Part shown: positions 44,511-54,686 of the stretch, piece by piece
Position numbering within the stretch: the stretch's first letter is position 1
Layout of the letters: each line of letters begins with the position of its first letter
Source of the DNA: Hydrogenophaga sp.
GTDB lineage: Bacteria > Pseudomonadota > Gammaproteobacteria > Burkholderiales > Burkholderiaceae_C
Direction: 5' to 3'
DNA length: 64,000 nucleotides
NCBI RefSeq assembly: GCF_019635465.1
Contig: NZ_JAHBZK010000003.1
Span: 124,001-188,000 of the forward strand
Made by a program: the position numbers and the translations under genes
Notes under the pieces: generated by a model
Database searches by the model: none
What the model saw: only the letters and a program-made list of their open reading frames with translations
Told to the model about the DNA's origin: nothing

Positions 44511-47500
44511 GCTCTTCGGTGTCTCTCAGGTAGTCGGTCAGTGTCTGGAAGTCGAAGCGCTCGGCGCAGGCCAGCAGCATGGCCAGTGTGGCGGCGTGCG
44601 CGGGTTCGTCACCCTGGGCCTGCCACAGGCGCTGGCGCAGCGCCGCGGCCTGGCCCTGGCGCGCCAGGCGCTGCAGTTCCTCGCGCAGGGCGGCAGGCAG
44701 CGGCAGGCCGCTGCGGCGCAGGCGCCCGGTGTCGGTGGCCGGGGCGCTCAGCGCGGCCTCGGTCACCCATTCCAGCTCCAGCGCGTCGCGCACGGCATCC
44801 AGCAGCTCCGACTCGCTGATCGGTTTGGCCACGAAGCCCTGGTAGTCGAGGTTGTCGAACTCGGGCGGGCGGTTGTCGAGCAGGTTGGCCGAGACGAAGA
44901 CGATCGGCAACTGCGACGACGGCAGCAGTCGGCGCACCGCCTCGGCGGTCTGCCAGCCGTCCAGGCCGTCCATGGTCAGGTCCAGCAGCAAGATGTCGGG
45001 CGGGTGCTGCTCGATGATCTCCAGGCACTCCTGGCCACTGGCGGCCTCGCGCACCAGAAAGCCCAGCGGCACCAGGATGCTGGCCAGCAGCTGCCGGTGC
45101 AGGGCCTGGTCGTCCACCACCAGCACCGTGCGGCGCTCGCCCAGGTAGCCGGTGATGGTGCGCATGGCCGAGGGCATCTCCATCGGGTGCTGGGGGTCGG
45201 TGGGGATGGCGGGCAGGTACAGCCGCAGCGAGAAGGTGCTGCCCTTGCCCGGCGCACTCTTGAGCAGCAGCTCGCCGCCCATCATGTCGGTCAGCAAATG
45301 GGTGATGGTCAGGCCCAGGCCGGTGCCCGAGTCGGCCGCGCGGCGCCCGGCGCTGCCGCGCTCGTAGGGCAGAAAGATGCGCTTCTGGTCCTGCTCGGCG
45401 ATGCCGATGCCGGTGTCCACCACGTCGATGCGCGCCACCTGCTGTCGAAAGTCCAGCCGCAGCGTGACCTGACCCTCGTCGGTGAAGCGCACCGCATTGC
45501 TCAGCAGGTTGATGAGAATCTGGCGCAGCCGCTTGGCGTCGGCGCGCACCCAGGCCGGCAGCTCGCCCTTGTGCTCGACGGTGAAGCGCAGGCCCTTGGC
45601 CTCGGCCTGCGGTCGCACCATGCGCTCCACGTCCTGCAGCAGCGACTGCAGCGGCAGCGGCACCGGGTCCAGCCGCAGGCGGCCGGCCTCGATGCGCGCG
45701 AGGTCGAGCGAGCCGTCGATGAGCGCGTGCATGTGCGTGCCGCTGCGCTGCATGGTGGCGATGGTCTCGCGCACCCAGACCGAGATCTCGCTGTTTTTGA
45801 GCAGGATCTGCGCGTAACCCAGGATGCTGGTGAGCGGCGTGCGCAGCTCGTGTGTCATACCGGCCACATAGCGCGTCTTGGCCTGGCTGGCGGCCTCGGC
45901 GCGATCGCGCGCCGACTGCAGCTCGGCGTCGGTGCGCTGGTGGGCCTCGATCTCGCGCGTGAGCAGCTGCGTCTGCCGCTCGGACTCGTCCTGCGCCATG
46001 CGGCGGCTGTCGGTGGTGAGCACCACCCACCACGAGCACACCGCCGCGAACAGCACCAGAAAGGCGTAGATCTTGAGCAGCGGCAACTGCAAGGCGTGCG
46101 CGGTGCCGTGCAGGCTCTCCTGCGCGTAGACCATGCCCATGAGCAGCGCCACGATGGCGCAGATGGACAGCCACACCAGCAGGAACTGCCCGGCACGAAA
46201 GTTCACCCGCGCGGCCAGGCCCTGCGGCAACACATTGCCCAGCCAGCCGCGCAGCTGGTCGATGGCGCGCGCGTTGGTCTTGCAACGGTCGTGGCAGCGC
46301 GATTCAAGCGAGCAGCACAACGAGCAGATCGGCGCACGGTAGGCCGGGCAGCTGGCCATGTCTTCCGACTCGAACTGGTTCTCGCACACGGCGCAGCGCA
46401 CCACCTGGCCGGGCGCCCAGTCCTGCGCCGGCTGGCGCGCCAGGTAGTAGCGGCCCTTGGTGGCCCAGGCCAGCAAGGGCGACAGCAGCAAGGCCAGACC
46501 CAGCGCGATGAAGGGTGAGAAGGCCTCGGCCACCTCGCCCAGCACGCCGCTGTAGGCCACGCTGGCCACGAGCGCCGCGATGATCATCGAGCCCATGCCC
46601 ACCGGGTTGAAGTCGTACAGGTAGGCGCGGCGGAACTCGATGCCGCGCGGGCTCAGGCCCAGCGGCTTGTTGATGATGAGGTCGGCCACCAGCGCGCCGA
46701 CCCAGGCGATGGCGACGTTGCTGTACACGCCCAGCACCTTCTCGATGCCGGCGAACACGCCCAGCAGCATCAGCAAGGTGGCGATGGCCACGTTGAACAC
46801 CAGCCACACCACGCGCCCGGGGTGGCTGTGCGTCACCCGCGCGAAGAAGTTGCTCCAGGCCAGCGAGCCCGCGTAGGCGTTGGTCACGTTGATCTTGATC
46901 TGCGCCAGGATCACGAACACCACCGTCATCAGCACCGCCAGCCCGGGGTGGCCCACCGCCTGGGTGAAGCCGGCCAGAAACATCTGCGTGGGCTCGGCCG
47001 TGCGCTCGGTGGGCACCTCGAACTGCATGGCGGCAAAGGCCAGGAAGGCGCCGCCCAGCATCTTGAGCATGCCCATGACGATCCAGCCCGGCCCGGGGAT
47101 CAGCACCGCCAGCCACCAGCGCACGCGGTTCTTCGCGGTGCGCTCGGGCATGAAGCGCAGAAAGTCCACCTGCTCGCCGATCTGCACCACCAGCGAGAAG
47201 ATCACCGCCGCTGCGGCGCCGAACATCAGCGGCTGGAACCCGCTGCTGCCCGAGCGCAGGCCGGTCAGCGACGTGAAGTCGCGGTACAGCTGCGGCTGCG
47301 ACAGCGCGATCCACACGAACGGCAGCAGCAGCAGAAACAGGTACAGCGGCTGCGTCCACACCTGCAGGCGCGAGATCAGGGTGATGCCCTTCATGGCCAG
47401 CGGGATCGCCACCACCGCCGAAACCAGGTAGCACACCGGCAATGGCCAGTCGGTGGCCAGCTGCAGGGCCAGCGCCATGATCACCGCCTCGATGGCGAAG

Positions 47501-47910
47501 AAGATGAAGGTGAACACCGCGTAGATCAGCGAGGTGATCGTCGAGCCGAGATAGCCAAAGCCCGCGCCCCGGGTCAGCAGGTCCATGTCCAGGCCGTGGC
47601 GCGCGGCGTAGTAGGCGATGGGCAGGCCGGTGAAAAAAATGATCAGGCCCACCACCAGGATGGCCCACATGGCGTTGGTGAAGCCGTAATTGACGGCAAT
47701 GGCGCCGCCGATCGCCTCCAGCGCCAGGAACGACAGCGAGCCGAACGAGGTGTTGGCCACGCGCCACTCGCTCCATTTCCGGAAGCTGCGCGGCGCGTAA
47801 CGCAGCGCGTAGTCCTCCATGGTCTCGTCGGCCACCCACGAGTTGTATTCGCGGCGGAAGCGAAAGATCTTCTGCGCGGCAATGGGTTGGGCGGAGTCGG
47901 GCAGGGCCAT
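44485..47910 (-). CDS. NCS1-type permease fused to a hybrid sensor histidine kinase
   Basis: The 1141-residue protein joins four parts. (1) About 1-490: twelve-helix NCS1 cytosine/purine permease-like module. (2) About 504-545: a cysteine cluster (RCAVCENQF through CHDRC, eight Cys), likely a zinc site. (3) A membrane pair, coiled coil and kinase core: HisKA MTHELRTPLTSILG with H687, then HATPase N, G1 and G2 boxes (LINLLSNAVRF, VDTGIGIAEQDQKRIF, GTGLGLTI). (4) A receiver (TVLVVDDQ, D977 in LLLDLTMDGLDG) and a C-terminal helical tail. It is coupled to the LuxR-type regulator at 43554 and divergent from the amide/urea importer, so it probably senses an amide, urea or related ligand as a transceptor. 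Transport itself is not shown. Confidence 0.88.
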   Translation of the reverse strand: MALPDSAQPIAAQKIFRFRREYNSWVADETMEDYALRYAPRSFRKWSEWRVANTSFGSLSFLALEAIGGAIAVNYGFTNAMWAILVVGLIIFFTGLPIAYYAARHGLDMDLLTRGAGFGYLGSTITSLIYAVFTFIFFAIEAVIMALALQLATDWPLPVCYLVSAVVAIPLAMKGITLISRLQVWTQPLYLFLLLLPFVWIALSQPQLYRDFTSLTGLRSGSSGFQPLMFGAAAAVIFSLVVQIGEQVDFLRFMPERTAKNRVRWWLAVLIPGPGWIVMGMLKMLGGAFLAFAAMQFEVPTERTAEPTQMFLAGFTQAVGHPGLAVLMTVVFVILAQIKINVTNAYAGSLAWSNFFARVTHSHPGRVVWLVFNVAIATLLMLLGVFAGIEKVLGVYSNVAIAWVGALVADLIINKPLGLSPRGIEFRRAYLYDFNPVGMGSMIIAALVASVAYSGVLGEVAEAFSPFIALGLALLLSPLLAWATKGRYYLARQPAQDWAPGQVVRCAVCENQFESEDMASCPAYRAPICSLCCSLESRCHDRCKTNARAIDQLRGWLGNVLPQGLAARVNFRAGQFLLVWLSICAIVALLMGMVYAQESLHGTAHALQLPLLKIYAFLVLFAAVCSWWVVLTTDSRRMAQDESERQTQLLTREIEAHQRTDAELQSARDRAEAASQAKTRYVAGMTHELRTPLTSILGYAQILLKNSEISVWVRETIATMQRSGTHMHALIDGSLDLARIEAGRLRLDPVPLPLQSLLQDVERMVRPQAEAKGLRFTVEHKGELPAWVRADAKRLRQILINLLSNAVRFTDEGQVTLRLDFRQQVARIDVVDTGIGIAEQDQKRIFLPYERGSAGRRAADSGTGLGLTITHLLTDMMGGELLLKSAPGKGSTFSLRLYLPAIPTDPQHPMEMPSAMRTITGYLGERRTVLVVDDQALHRQLLASILVPLGFLVREAASGQECLEIIEQHPPDILLLDLTMDGLDGWQTAEAVRRLLPSSQLPIVFVSANLLDNRPPEFDNLDYQGFVAKPISESELLDAVRDALELEWVTEAALSAPATDTGRLRRSGLPLPAALREELQRLARQGQAAALRQRLWQAQGDEPAHAATLAMLLACAERFDFQTLTDYLRDTEEHADDDTLV

Positions 47911-47998
47911 GCCCCTACCCCTATCAAGAACCGTACCCGGGCCGCAGCGAAGCCGGGTGCCATGCGTCGAACGGTCGTTTTGGCGGGGAGCGAATGGT

Positions 47999-48010
47999 GT
48001 GCGTACGCAC
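47999..48010. promoter_or_regulatory. Perfect 12-bp palindrome in the kinase/importer intergenic region
   Basis: GTGCGTACGCAC is a perfect palindrome about 107 bp before the importer start codon and close to a second, non-identical inverted motif at 48014. It may be a regulator site or a short hairpin. Confidence 0.4.
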
Positions 48011-48013
48011 CAC

Positions 48014-48033
48014 CTACGTTATTTGACTTATGG
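48014..48033. promoter_or_regulatory. TACGT-N6-ACTTA motif upstream of the amide/urea importer
   Basis: CTACGTTATTTGACTTATGG carries half-sites TACGT and ACTTA separated by six bases. Its reverse complement matches the amidase upstream element at 55297-55316 at 15 of 20 positions. Position about 85 bp before the start codon at 48117 fits an activator site. Confidence 0.55.
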
Positions 48034-48116
48034 GCGCTCCCGAGGGTCTTCCCTAGTCTTCGTTCCGGTCGGCACGTTGCCGGTTCTTCAGTCCCAACCG
48101 CCCCAGGAGCACCCTC

Positions 48117-49385
48117 ATGAAGCATTCCTCCGATCCGAAAGACCTCATGCTCGAAACGCCGGAGGCCAGCCGCCGCCGCGTGCTGCAGATGCTGGGCGCG
48201 GCCTCGCTGGCCGGCCTGCCCGCCTGGAGCTTCGGTCAGCCCACCGCGCAGGTGAACACGACCAAGCTCGCCATCACCGACACCGAAGTCACCGTCGGCC
48301 AGCTGCACTCGTCCACCGGCACCATGGCCATCTCCGAGACCGGCTCCATCCAGGCCGAGCAGCTCGCCATCGACGAAATCAACGCCATGGGCGGCATCCT
48401 GGGTCGCAAGATCAAGGTCATCAAGGAAGACGGCGCCTCCGACTGGCCGACGTTTGCCGAGAAGTCCAAGAAGCTGCTCATCAACGACCGCTGCGCCGCC
48501 GTCTTCGGCTGCTGGACCTCGGCCTCGCGCAAGGCCGTGCTGCCGGTGTTCGAGAAAGAGAACGGCCTGCTGTACTACCCCACCTTCTACGAAGGCCTGG
48601 AGCAGTCCAAGAACGTGATCTACACCGGCCAGGAAGCCACCCAGCAGATCCTGTACAGCCTGGACTGGGCCAAGAAGGACAAGGGTGCCAAGACCTTCTT
48701 CCTCATCGGCTCCGACTACATCTGGCCGCGCACCTCGATGAAGATCGCGCGCAAGCACATCGAGAACTTCCAGAAGGGCAAGGTCGTCGGCGAGGAGTAC
48801 TACCCGCTGGGCAGCACGAACTTCGGTTCGCTGATGAACAAGATCAAGCTGCAAAAGCCCGACTGCATCTTTGCCGCCGTGGTGGGTGGCTCCAACGTGG
48901 CGTTCTACAAGGCCCTCAAGGCCGCCGGCATCACCGGCGACAAACAGCTGCTGGTCACGCTGTCGGTCACCGAAGACGAGATGACCGGTGTGGGCGGTGA
49001 AAACTTCAAGGGCTTCTACTCGTCCATGAAGTACTTCCAGTCGCTCGAGAACGAGAACAACAAGAAGTTCGTTGCCGCCTTCAAGGCCAAGTACGGCAAG
49101 GATGCGGTGATCGGCGACGTGACCCAGGCCGGCTACCTCGGCCCCTGGCTGTGGAAGGCCGCGGTCGAGAAGGCCAAGAGCTTCGACGTCGACAAGGTGG
49201 TCGCCGCCTCCGAGACCGGCATCGAACTCAAGACCGCGCCCGAGGGCTACGTCAAGCTCGATCCGAACCACCACCTGTGGAGCAAGTCGCGCATCGCCAT
49301 GGGCATGCCGGACGCCACGTTCAAGGTGGTCTCGGAGTCGCCGGAGCTGATCAAACCCGATCCGTTCCCGAAAGGCTACCAGTAA
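48117..49385 (+). CDS. ABC receptor for short amides/urea (UrtA/FmdD type)
   Basis: The 422-residue protein has a Tat-type signal (SRRRVLQMLGAASLAGLPAWSFGQ, twin arginines near 19-21) and a periplasmic-binding body close to UrtA/FmdD: VTVGQLHSSTGTMAISETGSIQAEQLAIDEINAMGGILGRKI, FAEKSKKLLINDRCAAVFGCWTSASRKAVLPVFEKENGLLYYPTFYEGLEQSKNVIYTG. It binds urea or short amides and delivers them to the following four components. The formamidase and amidase genes downstream make amides the likely main ligands. The start follows CCAGGAGC. Confidence 0.9.
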   Translation: MKHSSDPKDLMLETPEASRRRVLQMLGAASLAGLPAWSFGQPTAQVNTTKLAITDTEVTVGQLHSSTGTMAISETGSIQAEQLAIDEINAMGGILGRKIKVIKEDGASDWPTFAEKSKKLLINDRCAAVFGCWTSASRKAVLPVFEKENGLLYYPTFYEGLEQSKNVIYTGQEATQQILYSLDWAKKDKGAKTFFLIGSDYIWPRTSMKIARKHIENFQKGKVVGEEYYPLGSTNFGSLMNKIKLQKPDCIFAAVVGGSNVAFYKALKAAGITGDKQLLVTLSVTEDEMTGVGGENFKGFYSSMKYFQSLENENNKKFVAAFKAKYGKDAVIGDVTQAGYLGPWLWKAAVEKAKSFDVDKVVAASETGIELKTAPEGYVKLDPNHHLWSKSRIAMGMPDATFKVVSESPELIKPDPFPKGYQ

Positions 49386-49448
49386 GCAGACCCCGCCGCG
49401 GCGCGTGTGCGCCGCGGCTGCGCATCCCTTTTGCCTGGAGAGATCCCC

Positions 49449-50363
49449 ATGAGTTTCAACGACATGCTCAACATCGGCCTGATGCAAGGCTTCGCGGGCC
49501 TGAGCCTGTTCGCGGTGCTGCTGCTCATGGGCCTGGGTCTGGCCATCATCTTCGGGCAGATGGGCGTGATCAACATGGCGCACGGTGAGTTCATGACCAT
49601 CGGCGCCTACACCATCTTTCTCGGCTCCACGCTGGCCGAGTCGATCAGTCCCGGCGCGGTGGCGGCGTACTTTCCGTTCGCCATCGTCGCCGCGTTCCTG
49701 TTCGCATTCATTGCCGGGTGGCTGGTGGAGTGGGCGCTGATCCGCCACCTCTACAAGCGACCCCTGGACACCCTGCTGGCCACCTGGGGCATCAGCCTGG
49801 CCATGCAGCAGTGCTTCCGCACCTTCATCGGCCCCAAGGAAGTGAGCCCGGTGCTGCCCGACTGGCTGCTGGGTTCGTGGGCACCCGCCGAGGGCCTGGA
49901 CATTCCCATCAACGGCATGTTCGTGCTGGCGCTGACGGCGGTTGTCACCGGCGGCGTGCTGATCGCCCTGCACAAGAGCCGCTGGGGCCTGCGGGTGCGC
50001 GCCACGGTGAGCAACCGCGTGATGGCCAACGCCATCGGCATCGACACCAAGAAGACCGACCGCCTCACCTTCGCCATCGGTTGCGGCATCGCCGGTGTGG
50101 CCGGCGCAGCGTTCACCACCATCGGCTCCACCGGCCCCACCTCCGGCTCGCTCTACATCGTCGACGCCTTCCTGGTCGTCACCTTCGGCGGCGCCGCCAG
50201 CCTGCTGGGTACCGTGGTCTCGGCCTTCGGCATCGCCCAGACGCAGTCGATCAGCGAGTTCTTCATGGCCGGCTCCATGGCCAAGATGCTCACGCTCTCG
50301 CTCATCGTGGTGATCCTGATGATGCGTCCGCAGGGTCTGTTCGCCTCCAAGGTCCGCCGCTGA
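49449..50363 (+). CDS. ABC permease 1 of the amide/urea importer (LivH/UrtB type)
   Basis: The 304-residue protein has eight or more membrane helices and the branched-chain permease wording GLGLAIIFGQMGVINMAHGEFMTIGAYTIF and GIAGVAGAAFTTIGSTGPTSGSLYIVDAFLVVTFGGAASLLGTV. It lacks the long N-terminal periplasmic extension of classical UrtB (over 500 residues), so it is closer to the FmdE-like amide form. Second gene of the importer operon, with GGAG before its ATG. Confidence 0.9.
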   Translation: MSFNDMLNIGLMQGFAGLSLFAVLLLMGLGLAIIFGQMGVINMAHGEFMTIGAYTIFLGSTLAESISPGAVAAYFPFAIVAAFLFAFIAGWLVEWALIRHLYKRPLDTLLATWGISLAMQQCFRTFIGPKEVSPVLPDWLLGSWAPAEGLDIPINGMFVLALTAVVTGGVLIALHKSRWGLRVRATVSNRVMANAIGIDTKKTDRLTFAIGCGIAGVAGAAFTTIGSTGPTSGSLYIVDAFLVVTFGGAASLLGTVVSAFGIAQTQSISEFFMAGSMAKMLTLSLIVVILMMRPQGLFASKVRR

Positions 50364-50388
50364 ATTTCCCGCCTACCGGAGTCCTTTC

Positions 50389-51588
50389 ATGAACGCCCTC
50401 AAAGCCTGGATCGCCCGCTACCAACTCGCCAGCCTGGTGCTGCTGACCCTGCTGCTGGCGGTGGTGCTGCCGCTGTCGATGGACATCTTCCGCCTCAACC
50501 TGGTCGGCAAGTACCTCACCTACGCCTTCGTGGCCATCGGCCTGGTGATGCTGTGGGGCTACGGCGGCGTGCTCAGCCTGGGGCAGGGCGTGTTCTTCGG
50601 TCTCGGCGGCTACGCCATGGCCATGTTCCTCAAGCTCGAGGCGTCCGACCCCGAGAGCACCAAGATCCAGTCGACCCCGGGCATCCCCGACTTCATGGAC
50701 TGGAACCAGCTCACCGAGCTGCCCACCTTCTGGCTGCCGTTCAAGAGCTTCCCCTTCGCCCTGGCCGCGGTGGTGGTGGTGCCGATGCTGCTGGCCTGGA
50801 TCATCAGCTTCGCCATGTTCAAGCGGCGCGTGGGTGGCGTGTACTTCGCCATCATCACGCAGGCCGTGGCGCTGATCCTGACGGTGCTCATCATCGGTCA
50901 GCAGGGCTACACCGGTGGCGTCAACGGCATGACCGACCTCAAGACGCTGATGGGCTGGGACACCCGCACCGACAGCGCCAAGTACATCCTGTACTACCTG
51001 TGCGTGGGCCTGCTGGTGCTGGCCATCGTGGCCTGCCGCTGGGTGCAGACCAGCAAGCTCGGCACCCTGCTGCTGGCCATGCGCGACAAGGAAGACCGGG
51101 TGCGCTTCTCGGGCTACGACGTCGCCGACTTCCGCATCTTCGTGTTCTGCCTGGCGGCCGCGCTTTCGGGCATCGGTGGTGCGCTGTTCACGCTGCAGGT
51201 GGGCTTCATGTCGCCCAGCTTCGTCGGCATCGTGCCCTCGATCGAGATGGTCATCTTTGCCGCCGTCGGTGGTCGCATGAGCCTGGTCGGCGCGGTCTAC
51301 GGCACCTTGCTCGTCAACGCCGGCAAGACCTACTTCTCGGAGAGCTTCCCCGACGCCTGGCTGTTCCTGATGGCCGCGCTCTTCATCGGCGTGACCATGG
51401 CCTTCCCGATGGGCCTGGCCGGTGTGTGGGAGAGCCGCATCCTGCCCTGGTGGCGTGCGCTTCGCAGCGGCAAGGCCGCGGCACCGGTCACCACCACCGT
51501 GGTGCCCCAGGCCGCTGCGCCCAAGGTCGTGCCGCCCAGCACCACCGACGTGAAGTTGCCCGAAGGCACCAGCGGCCAGGGCGTCTGA
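50389..51588 (+). CDS. ABC permease 2 of the amide/urea importer (LivM/UrtC type)
   Basis: The 399-residue protein has LivM-type features: FRLNLVGKYLTYAFVAIGLVMLWGYGGVLSLGQGVFFGLGGYAMAMFLKLEAS, then KRRVGGVYFAIITQAVALILTVLIIGQQGYTGGVNGMTDL and RVRFSGYDVADFRIFVFCLAAALSGIGGALFTLQVGFMSPSFVG. It ends in a low-complexity Ala/Pro/Val tail of about 50 residues. Pairs with the preceding permease to form the membrane pore. 25 bp after the previous gene. Confidence 0.92.
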   Translation: MNALKAWIARYQLASLVLLTLLLAVVLPLSMDIFRLNLVGKYLTYAFVAIGLVMLWGYGGVLSLGQGVFFGLGGYAMAMFLKLEASDPESTKIQSTPGIPDFMDWNQLTELPTFWLPFKSFPFALAAVVVVPMLLAWIISFAMFKRRVGGVYFAIITQAVALILTVLIIGQQGYTGGVNGMTDLKTLMGWDTRTDSAKYILYYLCVGLLVLAIVACRWVQTSKLGTLLLAMRDKEDRVRFSGYDVADFRIFVFCLAAALSGIGGALFTLQVGFMSPSFVGIVPSIEMVIFAAVGGRMSLVGAVYGTLLVNAGKTYFSESFPDAWLFLMAALFIGVTMAFPMGLAGVWESRILPWWRALRSGKAAAPVTTTVVPQAAAPKVVPPSTTDVKLPEGTSGQGV

Positions 51589-51608
51589 GTCACCACCGGA
51601 GAGCATCC

Positions 51609-52352
<744 letters not shown>

Positions 52353-52365
52353 AGGAGAGACCACC

Positions 52366-53055
52366 ATGCTGCAAGTCAAGGACCTGTTCGTCTCCTATGG
52401 CCAGAGCGAGGCGCTGCACGGCATCTCGTTCGAGGCCCGCGAAAACGAAGCGGTGGCCATCATGGGCCGCAACGGCATGGGCAAGACCACGCTGTTCAAG
52501 TCGCTCATGGGCGTGCTGCCCACCAAGAGCGGCCACATCAGCGTGGCCGGGCAGGACCTCACGCGCGACGAGAGCTTTCGCCGCGTGGCCAAGGGCCTGG
52601 CCTACGTGCCGCAGGGCCGCATGATCTTCCCTACGCTGACGGTCGAGGAGAACATCCAGACCGGCCTGGAAAACGCGAAAGACAAGACCATCCCGCAGGA
52701 GATCTACGCACTGTTCCCGGTGCTGTGGGACATGCGCCGCCGCAAGGGCGGCAACCTCTCCGGAGGTCAGCAGCAGCAGCTCGCCATCGCGCGCGCCCTG
52801 GTCACCAACCCCAAGGTGCTGCTGCTCGACGAGCCCACCGAGGGCATCCAGCCGTCGATCATCAAAGACATCGCCAAGGCGCTCAACGAGATCCGCAAGA
52901 TGCGCAAGATCACCATCGTGGTCTCCGAGCAGGTGCTCTCGTTCGCCATGGACGTCGCCGATCGCCTGTTCGTCATCGAGGGCGGGCGCCTGGTGCACGA
53001 AACCGAGCGCGCCAACACCGACCAGCAGCGCATCAAGGCCTATCTGTCGGTCTGA
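52366..53055 (+). CDS. ABC ATPase 2 of the amide/urea importer (LivF/UrtE type)
   Basis: The 229-residue protein has Walker A GRNGMGKTT, the Q-loop region YVPQGRMIFPTLTVEENIQTGL, signature LSGGQQQQLAIARALVTNPKVLLLDEPTEGIQPSII and switch region VVSEQVLSFAMDVADRLFVIEGG. Second nucleotide-binding subunit; completes the five-gene importer. Start after AAGGAGAG, 13 bp after the previous stop. Confidence 0.93.
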   Translation: MLQVKDLFVSYGQSEALHGISFEARENEAVAIMGRNGMGKTTLFKSLMGVLPTKSGHISVAGQDLTRDESFRRVAKGLAYVPQGRMIFPTLTVEENIQTGLENAKDKTIPQEIYALFPVLWDMRRRKGGNLSGGQQQQLAIARALVTNPKVLLLDEPTEGIQPSIIKDIAKALNEIRKMRKITIVVSEQVLSFAMDVADRLFVIEGGRLVHETERANTDQQRIKAYLSV

Positions 53056-53098
53056 ACCCCCTCCAACACCTTTCCCCGTCCACCCAAGGAGCACAGCC

Positions 53099-54325
53099 AT
53101 GCCCGAAACCCTGATCAAAGTCGACCTGTCGCAACCCGCGCCGTCCAACGAGATGGTGCACAACCGCTGGCACCCGGACATTCCGATGGCCTGCTGGGTC
53201 AACCCGGGCGACGACTTCGTGCTCGAGACCTACGACTGGACCGGGGGCTTCATCAAGAACAACGACAGCGCCGACGACGTGCGCGACATCGACCTGACCA
53301 CGGTGCACTACCTGAGCGGCCCGGTGGGCGTGAAGGGCGCCGAGCCCGGTGACCTGCTGGTGGTCGACCTGCTCGACATCGGCGCCAAGGAAGACAGCCT
53401 GTGGGGCTTCAACGGCTTCTTCAGCAAGAAGAACGGCGGCGGCTTCCTGACCGAGCACTTCCCGCAGGCGCAGAAGTCCATCTGGGACTTCCACGGCATG
53501 TTCACCACCTCGCGCCACGTGCCGGGCGTGAAGTACGCGGGCCTGATCCACCCCGGCCTGATCGGCTGCCTGCCCGACCCCAAGATGCTGGAGATGTGGA
53601 ACACGCGCGAGCAGGCGCTGATCGATTCCGATCCCGCCACCAGCGGGCTGGCCAACCCGCCCTTCGCCGGCACGGCCCACATGGGCAAGCTCACCGGTGA
53701 CGCCAAGGCCAAGGCCGCCGCCACCGGCGCGCGCACCGTGCCCCCGCGCGAACACGGCGGCAACTGCGACATCAAGGACCTCTCGCGCGGCTCGAAGATC
53801 TTCTTCCCCGTCTACGTCGAAGGCGCCGGCCTGTCGGTGGGCGACCTGCACTTCAGCCAGGGCGACGGCGAGATCACCTTCTGCGGCGCCATCGAGATGG
53901 CCGGCTGGGTGCACATGAAGGTCTCGATCATCAAGGGTGGCATGGCCAAGTACGGCATCAAGAACCCGATCTTCAAGCCCAGCCCGATCACGCCCACCTA
54001 CAACGATTACGTCATCTTCGAAGGCATCAGCGTCGACGAAAGCGGCAAGCAGTACTACCTGGACGTGAACGTGGCCTACCGCCAGGCCTGCCTCAACGCC
54101 ATCGAGTACCTCAAGAAGTTCGGCTACTCGGGCGCACAGGCCTACTCCATCCTCGGCACGGCGCCGGTGCAGGGCCACATCAGCGGTGTGGTCGACGTGC
54201 CCAACGCCTGCGCCACGCTGTGGCTGCCGACGCAGATCTTCGACTTCGACATCAACCCGAGCGCGGCCGGCCCGATCAAGCACCTCGACGGCTCGGTCGT
54301 GATGCCGCTGTCACCGGACCTCTGA
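53099..54325 (+). CDS. fmdA: Formamidase (FmdA, acetamidase/formamidase family)
   Basis: The 408-residue protein matches FmdA in length and wording: LIKVDLSQPAPSNEMVHNRWHPDIPMACWVNPGDDFVLETYDWTGGFIKNNDSADDVRDIDLTTVHYLSGPVGVKGAEPGDLLVVDLLDIG, HVPGVKYAGLIHPGLIGCLP and REHGGNCDIKDLSRGSKIFFPVYVEGAGLSVGDLHFSQGDGEI. It hydrolyses formamide to formate and ammonia. In Methylophilus methylotrophus fmdA lies with an amide ABC system and fmdB, as here. Start after AAGGAGCACAGCC; 43 bp after the ATPase gene, so probably the same operon. Confidence 0.93.
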   Translation: MPETLIKVDLSQPAPSNEMVHNRWHPDIPMACWVNPGDDFVLETYDWTGGFIKNNDSADDVRDIDLTTVHYLSGPVGVKGAEPGDLLVVDLLDIGAKEDSLWGFNGFFSKKNGGGFLTEHFPQAQKSIWDFHGMFTTSRHVPGVKYAGLIHPGLIGCLPDPKMLEMWNTREQALIDSDPATSGLANPPFAGTAHMGKLTGDAKAKAAATGARTVPPREHGGNCDIKDLSRGSKIFFPVYVEGAGLSVGDLHFSQGDGEITFCGAIEMAGWVHMKVSIIKGGMAKYGIKNPIFKPSPITPTYNDYVIFEGISVDESGKQYYLDVNVAYRQACLNAIEYLKKFGYSGAQAYSILGTAPVQGHISGVVDVPNACATLWLPTQIFDFDINPSAAGPIKHLDGSVVMPLSPDL

Positions 54326-54344
54326 TCGCAGCGCGGAGCCGCCC

Positions 54345-54686
54345 ATGCCGACCTACGACTACGCCTGCCCGGCCTGCGGCGGCTTCGACGCCTTTCGCAG
54401 CCTGTCCGAACGCAACGCGCCGGCCTACTGCCCGGACTGCGGCACCGCTTCACCGCGGGTGTTTGCCACCGCACCGCGCCTGGCGCTCATGAACAGCGAC
54501 ACGCGCACCGCCATGGGTGTCAACGAGCGCGCACGGCACGAGCCCAAGCGATCGGGCGACTACGCGCGCCTCAAGCACCCGGCGGGCTGCGGCTGCTGCA
54601 GCACCGGGCGCAGCAAGGCCACGGTGACGGCACCCAACGGGGCCAAGGCCTTCCCGTCCAAGCGGCCCTGGATGATCAGTCACTGA
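54345..54686 (+). CDS. fmdB: FmdB zinc-ribbon protein
   Basis: The 113-residue protein opens with the FmdB zinc ribbon MPTYDYACPACGGFDAFRSLSERNAPAYCPDCG (CxxC then CxxC, C8/C11 and C29/C32) and ends with a second Cys group near AGCGCCS. FmdB was named as a possible regulator of the formamidase operon; its biochemical role remains unknown. 19 bp after fmdA, same operon. Its 3' end overlaps the convergent gene by 7 bp. Confidence 0.9.
   Translation: MPTYDYACPACGGFDAFRSLSERNAPAYCPDCGTASPRVFATAPRLALMNSDTRTAMGVNERARHEPKRSGDYARLKHPAGCGCCSTGRSKATVTAPNGAKAFPSKRPWMISH

Noticed and set aside
48068-48100. Sigma-54 promoter before the amide importer (CGGCACGTTGC)
   Set aside because: TGGCACG-like and TTGC parts are adjacent without the four-base spacer, so the GG-N10-GC rule fails.
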